Assembly (NCBI GenBank): GCA_022496805.1
Contig: CM040085.1
Span: 38,345,811 to 38,409,810 of the forward strand
Reading direction: 5' to 3'
DNA: 64,000 nt
Source: Pohlia nutans
Lineage: Eukaryota > Streptophyta > Bryopsida > Bryales > Mniaceae
In this document: piece after piece, positions 55,931 to 64,000 of the stretch
Layout: every line of letters begins with the position of its first letter
How positions within the stretch are numbered: the first letter of the stretch is position 1
Translations under genes and position numbers: made by a program
Notes under the pieces: generated by a model
Database searches by the model: none
Seen by the model: only the letters and a program-made list of their open reading frames with translations
Told to the model about the DNA's origin: nothing

Positions 55931-58900
55931 AAGACCAGAGTTAAACTATCAATCTATCTACATTGTTTATAAATAATTACTATATGCACATATGAAAAAT
56001 CACTTTAAGTAATGGAATTAGTGTACCTTATTAAGGTGTATAAAAATAACATGAGGTATAATAGTTATGGATGATGTGATGACTAGGAATGACAACTCCA
56101 CTCACACCCTGCATCCATTTATCATGTTTTCAACATCTAAGTTAGAAACACCTAAAATCTTGCTTTTAAGCAATTTCATGGTAGTTGCTGGCACTTTTTT
56201 TGAGGTAGAATCTTTTTGTAGCATTAGCAATTGAAAATGATGATTTTACAATAAAAAGAATAAAATTTTGGGATATGTCATGTACTTGTCATGAATTTTC
56301 AAAGTGTAAATTGTCCAAGCCAATGAAATCATATTCACTTCCACTTTAAAAAGAACTCATGTTGTTGCGGTAATTTTAAAGAAACCAACCTTTATGTGAT
56401 GGTCTCCTAAAACGTTTTGTATATATTGTGGTATATTTCTTTTTGCCATTATCTAAGGTCCATTCCTAGGATATGCCATAATTTCTTTGACTCTCATACT
56501 AAATGGTTTTTAGACTAGGCCAAAAAGAATCTTGTGGATTCAACTAGACATGACAATTGAGACCACACATGTGCATGTGCCATTGGCTTGAGTATAGGTG
56601 TTATGACATCTTAAGTCACAAAAGGGCATATTTTATGAATGCTCTTTTGATTTGTGAGTCACCAAACTTATGTAGCACCATTGAGATCTTATTTTCATCT
56701 CTCTTTAAGCATCCATGGGAAGAACTCTACAATGTTGTCACTAAAAAGACTTTCTTTTTTACCTTCAAGAATGCTTTCGCCTTTATTTATTTAAATAAAT
56801 AACTTGCATTTTGATATAACGTAGTACCATAGCAAGGTCACCAATTTTTTTTTAAAAAGCATAAAAAGCCAAAAATTATAAGGGAAATGAAACCAAAATA
56901 AATAAATAAACAATGAAAATATTTTGCTATTTTAAAGCCATTTGAACCCTTTTTATCATATTTTTCTCAAAAAAAACCAAGTAGTTCATTTTTTAAGTGG
57001 TGAGCCTTATTTTTCAAAAAATCATAAATACTTGCTCATGGGGTGGCGACCCGGCTATATGGTACTATGGTACCTTAATAAGGTATACCAATTCTAGTAC
57101 TTTAAGTGATTCTTCATATGTGCATGATATTTGAATTATTTCTAAAGGGTGATTGCAAGCTACGGTCTACCAAGTGGGGAGTGCAGCTTGTGCAGCTAAA
57201 GGCCATGCAGCTCGTGCACTAGCGTAGTAATGCGCACCTCTCAACTTTCAATTAGATCAAAAATTTCACCATCCCAAATAGGGTTTATGCTAATACTTTC
57301 ACTTTAGCAATTGTTAAGTTAATTTCAAGTCTTTGGGCATTACTCAATAGCCTTTTCTGTTTTTTACCGAGTAGGAGTAATTAGAGCCTTTTTTACATAA
57401 CATCCTTAGCTAGGTTTTATGAAAAATGCATTTCATATCCCACCTCTGAAATTGAACCATTATTTCATTTCCAAAAAAAAAAATCCAAAAAAAAGTTTTA
57501 ACTGCACGAAAATCTTAAAAAACAAAAACATCACCAAACAATCAATTAAAAAATAAGTTAGCGTAGTACCCAAAAAAATAAAATATGGTACCTTTGTACA
57601 CACTTGTGGTATGTTGCTATAAATTTTTGAAGTTCAATTTTGACCCCCTTCTAGCATTTCCCATAAAATAGGTGCACTTTTGACAAGCGACACGCTACCA
57701 AATCTAAGTAGAAATGCTTAATTTGGATAGAAAGATTGAAAATTTGCAAACTTTATTGTGGTAGACATCTTAACTTTAGAATTCTAGAAACAATGCAATT
57801 TGTTTCGTCACAAAATTCCATTCCAATATTTATTGATGATTTTCCAAAGATTGGGTAAGTGCACAAATTTGCATGCCGCGACAAAAAGTTTGGGTGACCG
57901 TAGCTTGCAACCACCCTAAACAATGTACTAATATTGTACATATTACATATTACAATTTTAAATGTACCCTACTCGTCACTATGTACTATTGTTGCACATA
58001 CCACAATTTAAATGTTACACATATCAAAAATTTAAATGTATATCCTATTTGTGCCACTATGTGCTAGTAGTGGCACATGTATCAAATTTTTAAGAGTACC
58101 CTATATATGTCACTTGCCACTATGTGGTAGTAGCGTAACTCACAAATTGTGAAACAAACTCAAAGAATCGTAACACTAAAAACCTATATAATAAATTATG
58201 ATCCTCCGTGACACACGATGCAGAAATCAACAATAAGTTTATGAATTATCGATCTCATCGTAAGCTTTTGGAGTTGAAAACATTGCATCAAAAGCAAAAG
58301 GCATAACTCTTGTTGAAACAACAACCTCACTCCTTTCCAAATTCACCACATCCAACACTCGTGGCACATATTGGCATCTAATAAGAACCTAACATTCAAT
58401 GCTCCATGTCCCTCCTCCACCACAATCAACAGAAAGCAAATATGGAGAGATAAATTGTATGCAAGCAAAATTGAAAACGCCGACAAAAATCGACAATTTG
58501 ATGCATTCTAAGGAAGGAATGAAAGAATGAATGTGATACCTTATAAAAAGCAAATGTTTTTATTTCTTTTTCCATGCGAGAAATTAAATAAAAGAATCAC
58601 GGTGAGTGGGCATCATGGCGATGAAAGTGACGGAAGGTATGCCGGTGCAATGAAGACTCTTGGGTACGGGACGCCCTTAGTGAAGAGAAGGTTTGAAAGC
58701 TATGGCGGAGTTCTTCTTCTTCCTTTTATGTCTTTGAGAGGGGCTCCTCACTTGGCAGGCTGCTTGTCACTTCCAAAAAATATTTGACTATGACAAAGGA
58801 GTTTTTAAAGATGATTTTTCTTTTATTTTTCTATTTTTCTATTTTTCTATTTCTAATTAGGAAGTCACCTTATTTGTGCTACTAATAAATTATTAGTAAA

Positions 58901-60450
58901 TAGTGTACATATCAAAATTTTAACTGTACGCCACATTAATGTTGTACATATATTACAACTTTGAATATCTTAAATTTGTGCCAAAATGTACTAGAAGTGT
59001 TCAAGTATATTAGTTCAACTAATTTTAGAAAAAATAAACAACTAAAATTTTGTATTCATTGTTTAATTAATCAAAACTAACATTAGTTAGGGTGGTATCG
59101 TTTTATTGTAAGTAGAAAACAAGGTTGGCAATGAAAATAAATCATTTTTTTAAAATCAAGTTTTCAATCAAGATAATTTTTGGATGGAGAAAAGGAGAAT
59201 CTTGGGGAACATTCCCTTTCTTAAACGTTATTTTTAGAAGTTATTAAATGTTGATGCCGACTAAAGCTCATTCTACCCTTGCATGCTTGATTGAAATTTC
59301 CTTTGCTTGTTATTCTTCTCAATAATATCCTATAGTAAAGGTAGTTTTATAAAATAAAAAATAGCAAATTTTGGAGTTTTTTTAAACTTGGATTTCTATT
59401 ACACTTCTAACTTTATAAAACCAACTGCTTCATATCCTACAAAGAATGTAGTTTTAAAAAGACTTTAGTAATTTTGCAATTAACCACTTAAATAGAGATA
59501 ATGTAATTTTTTTAAAGCTTTTATTTAATTGTGTAAACTCCAAAAGGTATAATTAAGTAATAAATTTACTTTTGAAGCATTGTAATTCCTATAGCTATAG
59601 ATGAAAGGTTTTTTAAGCTTAATTTTAGTTCACCTTTAATTCTTTTTATTATTTTTTAAACGTCCAAGATTCAAAATGAAAAGTCAAATTTATTTTTAAA
59701 TCTAATTATTGATGATAATTATTTTTTAAAGAATGATTTATTTTTTAACGTGATTAGATTGTAGTACTCAAAAGTCCAAAAGATTATGACATTTTATATA
59801 ATGTAAAGAATTGTGAGAAATTCAATGAATAGATTGAAAGATTGCAATTATTTAAAACATGTACAATTGTAAGAAATTGTGATCTTTAACATAACATAAA
59901 AAATCGTGAAAGGTTCAATAAATAGATTGAAATATTGAAGTTATTTTAAGTACAAACAATGGTAGATAATTGTAATCTATTAATTGACTTTTGTAATCTT
60001 TTACATAAACCTAAAAAAAGATTAGTGGGGAATTCAAAAAATCACAATTACAATAAGTTCAAAGTTTCCGCGTTTTCTTCCATTTGTGACACATATCATT
60101 ATAGAAAGTAAAAACATTATTAGAGTCCTATAGGTTCCTATTGACTTCTTTGAAAACTATATAGAAAGATTTAGAAGGACTATGCCTGTGATAGGGGCTC
60201 TATACAAACTATATAGGCTATAATAGGCTATGACTCATGACAAGCTACGAATCTAGACAGACTATGACAAATTATGACAATAGACATCAGCTATGACACA
60301 CTATGACTCTAAACAAGCTATGATATACTATGACTCTAGACAGGCTATAACATGCTAGGATTCTAGATAGGCTATGGTAGACTATGACTCTAGATTGGCT
60401 ATGAAAAAATAAAACTCTAGTTAGGCTTTGAAAAACTTTAACTCTAAATG

Positions 60451-61432
60451 TACAGTGGGGTCCAACATGGAATGGCGTTTTTGGTTTCGCAGTGAGAAAA
60501 AATTCAATACTGCCAACTTTGAAAGCCTCCCGAGAGCTCAAATATTGGTATTTTACCACGAAAATTTTACCAAAGACTTATCTTTAAGTTAATTATATGT
60601 ATGCCAAATTTCAAGGCCAAAAGATTCACCAAAAAAACGTTATTCAAAATCTACCAACATTGGTAGTTATTCACTGCTGCCAACTTTGACAACCTCCCAA
60701 AGATTGAATTAATTTTTTTTTGCCATGAAATTCTTGGAAAAAGAACTTCTTTATGTTAATAACATATGATAAAAATTTCAAGGCCAGAAGATTAATACAA
60801 AAAATATATTGACAATCTACCAACATGTGTAGTTGTGGGAAACAATGGGGGAAACTTTGCTACCAACTTTGACACCCTCCCTACGGTTGAGAAATTGTCT
60901 ATTTACCATGAAATTTTTGGTACAACATGCTCTTTATGACAAAATCATTCATGCCAAATTTCAAGGTCAAAAAATCTATACAAAGAAAATTATTTACAAT
61001 CTACCAATGTGTGTAGTTTCCCCCATTGTTTCCCACAACTACACATGTTGGTAGATTGTTAATATCGTTTTTTGTATTAATCTTTTGGCCTTGAAATTTT
61101 TATCATATGTTATTAACATAAAGAAGTTTTTTTTCCTAGAATTTTATGGCAAAAAAAAAATTAATTCAATCTTTGGGAGGCTGTCAAAGTTGGCAGCAGT
61201 GAAAACATTTCCACAGCTACCAATGTTGGTAGATTCTGAATAACTTTTTTTGGGTGAATCTTTTGGCCTTGAAATTTGGCATACATATAATTAACTTAAA
61301 GATAAGTCTCTGGTAGAATTTTCGTGGTAAAATACCAATATTTGAGCTCTCGGGAGGCTTTCAAAGTTGGCAGTACTGAAATTTTTCTCACTGCGAAACC
61401 AAAAACGCCATTCCATGTTGGACCCCACTGTA
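60451..61432. mobile_element. TA-flanked long-TIR element (Tc1/mariner-like, non-autonomous)
   Basis: TA + CAGTGGGGTCCAACATGGAA opens at 60451 and the exact inverse closes with CCCCACTG + TA at 61431-61432; the body is 978 bp. The arms, about 400 bp each, stay mirrored almost to the centre: CAAAGTTGGCAGTA, TTGGCCTTGAAATTT and TGGTAGATT words, and GTTGTGGGAAACAATGGGGG inverted at about 61015-61038. Only a short central part (about 60855-61013) is unpaired. CAGT ends with a TA target are typical of Tc1/mariner elements. The ORF at 60833 is a by-product. Confidence 0.85.
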
Positions 61433-62749
61433 CTATGGCAGATTTTGAGCTCTCCTTCGATTAAATTTCAAGAATCCTTTGGCTTCATGACCTTTGGAAA
61501 TAGTACTGAGAAACCAATCCTCTCAATCTATTTCTTGGCTTTCGTATCCACTTTCTAATGAAAGATTAGTAGATGAAAGTTTAGATGAACTGTAGTTGAA
61601 GGGCAATTTTTTACAAGCATTGCAACTAGAGTTTTCATTTTTTACTTTAGCATATTATTTTGAAGGGAAATTATCATAAAAGTATATTTTGAAGGGAAAA
61701 AACAAGTTAACTTTGAAGTGCACTTGAAGGCTTCAATCTGGATCACTGGTTGGATTTACATCACAACAATCCAAATTCCTAATTGAATCACACAATCAAG
61801 CCTCTCCAAAATGCCTACACATTGTTCAAAAATTGTTGCAATTAACATAGCTAGTAATTGACCCCAAGTAAGTCCCTTCTTGTTGTGTCTATTAAGATTG
61901 TCACTTTTGCACATTCCAAGCCCTTTCACTTCACACGTGTGTAGATCGTCACTTATGCACACTTGAATCCTTTCATCTCACATGTGAATAGATCGTCACT
62001 TGTACTCATTCCAATTTTTTCATTTCTCAAGTGCAAATCATCATGTTGTCACTTTTGCACATTCCAACCCTTTCACTTCACACGTGCATTAAATCATCAC
62101 TTTATATAGTCACTTATGCACACTCTAGCTCTTCATACATGCGTCAAATTGCCATTTCTATACACAATACACTCCATCTTTCTTACTAGTGCATAAGTTC
62201 TCAAATTCTCGTGATGGAAAATTAAACTTTGTTTGAGACAAAAGATGCATCCAAATTCAAAATTCAACAATCCTCTTGAATATTAATAATTCAACGACTT
62301 AAACCTCCTGAATGGTAAAAATTCAAGGACAACATTAAACTTCTCATTATCGAGCATGATGTGTAACATGTATATTGATCAATGTCCTCTAACGAAATGA
62401 TGAGGTACATTCCTCATCATTTAAGCACGACATGTAGCTATAGCTATCGATGGCCTTTGAACAAAATGTTGAGGTATATTCGTCATCATTATGTAGGGTG
62501 GAGATAGTCCCTAAGCTTGCTACATAATGATATGGGATCTTGTAATTAATTCAAATCCAAACAATTATAGAACATTGCAATCTTTGGTAATATTTTGCAA
62601 TCTCTCACATAACATGAACGATTGTAGAAAGTTCAATGAATATATTGAAATATTGCAATTATTTTCGCTTTATACACTAATAAACATTTGCAATTTTTTA
62701 CATAATGTGAAGGATTACGGCAAATTCAAAAAATCACAATGATTGCAAA
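61433..62749. other. spacer with diverged tandem repeats
   Basis: Between 61897 and 62130 the words GTCACTTTTGCACATTCCAA and CCTTTCACTTCACACGTG recur four or five times every 50-75 bp. At 62340-62510 ATTCCTCATCAT-type words repeat twice. Foldback-family words (AACATGAACGATTGTAGAAAG) appear at 62560-62745. No gene. Confidence 0.55.
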
Positions 62750-64000
62750 CACTACTAGAAAACCGTGACCAAATCAATAGAAAATTAACTCATTTATGAT
62801 GTTTAGGACACTGCAATGACCGATTTCACTGATTTTTGAAATTTTGTAAAAACCAACAAATTGCTCCCTACTTTTTGTTAATTTGAATAGTGCAATGACC
62901 AAATCAATTTTTTTTAGGGAATCTGATTTTTTTTTAAATCTATTGGAATATTTAGAATCTTTTGCAATTTATAGACTAGACTTCGTACATTTATAAGATT
63001 TTGGAATAATCTTATACCATAGCAGTAGGGCATTGATGCCAAATAATTAATTAACCCTCAAAACCATGGGTCATGATTTCAAACCATTTTCCACTTTTGA
63101 GTAGGCCCTTCTTGATACAATATTTGTTGAATACAATTCTTGTACAAGATGTGAAATTTTTAATAAACTTGTGTTTTAGTATAAGGTTAATGCCTAGAAT
63201 TTTTTTTGATCAATTCAAGTTGCAATTAAAAAGTTATTTCTCAAAAGGTGATTTTTTTAGTTTTGGGTAATTTCGGGCAATTTTGGACACCCATAACAAA
63301 TAGATCCAATTGGTTTGAAATTCTTTATACAAACTCTCAACAAGATTGTGAACATAATCCCCAAAGTTGAAAGGCATTAAAGCACACAATTATGACTTTT
63401 AAAACACCCTTATTTAGGCAACACTTAAAACACCATGGTTGAAGTTCTATGTACTCTAATTTTTTTTAACTTAATCATTCACAATTCTTTTTTTTTATAA
63501 ATTTAGCAGACTTTGGCAGTCATTTTTTCATAATAGAATAAATTTTCAAAAAAATTTGAACTTAAAAAAGTTGGAAAACCAAACTAAATTTCATCTCCAA
63601 AAATATGTTTGAGATTTCAAGCTTCCATTAAAAGTTATAGACAAAATTCACAAACAGATTTTTGGAGATGAAATTTAACTTGATTTCCCAACTTTTCTTA
63701 GTCCAAAGAGATTTTAAAAAAAATTATTTCACTATGTCGAAATGGTCTTCAAAGTCTCATGGGTTCCAAAACGCCGAATTGTAAGTGTATATGTAAGAAA
63801 AAAAATAACGCTTTATTCATTGAATTCTAATGGTGGTGAGTTGGTTAGAGTGTTGAGTCATCGAGTAAGAGGTTCCGAGTTTGAACCCGAGTAGCAATTG
63901 TGGGTGTGCAACTTGGTTGCCCAGAGGCACTAGGCGGGCAATTAAAAGTTTTGCTGCTCGATAATTTCGGGCAGCCAAATAAAAAGGTTTTTTTTTTTTT
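62750..64000. mobile_element. left end of a CACTA element, runs to or beyond the window edge
   Basis: CACTACTAGAAAACCGTGACC followed by AAATCAATAGAAAATTAACTC matches the inverted right end of the element at 108-1973 (CACTACTAGAAAATCACGACC). No TTTTCTAGTAGTG end is seen before 64000, so the right end is outside the window or lost. Confidence 0.7.
63820..63945 (+). mobile_element. tRNA-derived SINE-like unit
   Basis: TGGTGAGTTGGTTAGAG (A-box-like) and GGTTCCGAGTTTGAACCC (B box) lie about 30 bp apart, as in tRNA-headed SINEs. There is no matching acceptor stem, so it is not a functional tRNA gene. Confidence 0.5.

Larger units (their letters stand above)
48945..60440. mobile_element. giant foldback (long inverted repeat) element, about 11.5 kb, with nested insertions
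   Basis: Blocks on the left recur inverted on the right at mirrored positions whose coordinate sums stay near 110.2-110.9 kb, giving a centre near 55.3-55.4 kb. Examples: 52084-52480 (TCCCAAGTGAGGAGCCCCTC) against 58395-58774; 51130-51260 against 59540-59660; 50850-50985 against 59765-59930; 49860-50060 against 60180-60420. Outer parts are CATAGTCTGTCTAGAGTC-like subterminal repeats, then CAATCTTTTAATCTATTCATTGAA-type words, then about 55-bp units with GATATGTACACTACTAGTAC. No ORF is credible, so it is non-autonomous. Arms differ by indels and by younger elements inserted in the left arm. Exact ends and a target duplication were not found. Confidence 0.7.

Noticed and set aside
60287..60559. 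90-codon minus-strand ORF with repeated SLSRV units
   Set aside because: A translation of the CTATGACTCTAGACAGG-type subterminal repeats and of the adjoining TIR.
63820..63945. tRNA gene
   Set aside because: A and B boxes are present but no acceptor stem or proper cloverleaf can be drawn; SINE head more likely. The same holds for 4870-5095.

Overview
This looks like nuclear DNA of a land plant. It holds intron-containing genes with GT..AG splice sites, a TRAF-type zinc-finger protein and a DJ-1/PfpI protein of plant type, broken copies of conserved eukaryotic genes (NPL4, SF3B5), CACTA and Stowaway-type transposons, and long AT-rich gene-poor stretches. The mixture suggests a seed-free plant (moss, liverwort, lycophyte or fern), but I cannot fix the species from sequence alone. 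Nothing points to a bacterium, organelle or virus.

Layout. 1-5.1 kb is repeat-rich: a complete CACTA element with its target duplication, a broken NPL4 exon, minisatellites, two hairpin elements and a tRNA-derived SINE. 5.5-25.8 kb is the most interesting part and may be one large mobile or formerly mobile unit. It has a minus-strand DUF7869/DDE-like protein of about 946 residues, an array of palindromes (core AGGTCGA-S-TCGACCT) just upstream of it, an 8 kb AT-rich filler with nested inverted repeats, a CT-rich leader, a second array of the same palindromes, a plus-strand three-exon gene of about 1254 codons, and then an FCP1/HAD-like gene and a Ser/Arg/Pro-rich gene. The three-exon protein looks like a ParB-like domain followed by a degenerate DNA-methylase-like domain. 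The palindromes also fill both of that gene's introns, and I see them nowhere else in the window. In the left array eight consecutive palindromes have centres exactly 76 bp apart.

25.8-45 kb is a sparse single-copy region: weak hypothetical ORFs, a three-exon DJ-1/PfpI gene, a two-exon gene with two perfect PCNA-binding (PIP) motifs plus a third thrown out of frame, a six-exon TRAF-type zinc-finger gene, and a degenerate SF3B5 copy. TTAA-flanked short elements with CCCC..GGGG ends (piggyBac-like) and a Stowaway-type element punctuate it.

46.8-64 kb has no credible gene. It is a nest of long inverted-repeat (foldback) elements. The largest has arms of about 5 kb mirrored around 55.3-55.4 kb, with a GC-rich palindrome and polypurine/polypyrimidine tracts at its core. 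A 978 bp TA-flanked long-TIR element, a CACTA left end and a second SINE-like unit follow.

How the parts may work together (inference): the 5.5-25.8 kb unit combines a DDE-type transposase candidate, a putative DNA-binding or DNA-modifying protein and dense palindromic sites beside its own promoters and inside its introns. That is the arrangement expected of a self-regulating transposon with subterminal binding sites. No termini or target-site duplication were found for it.
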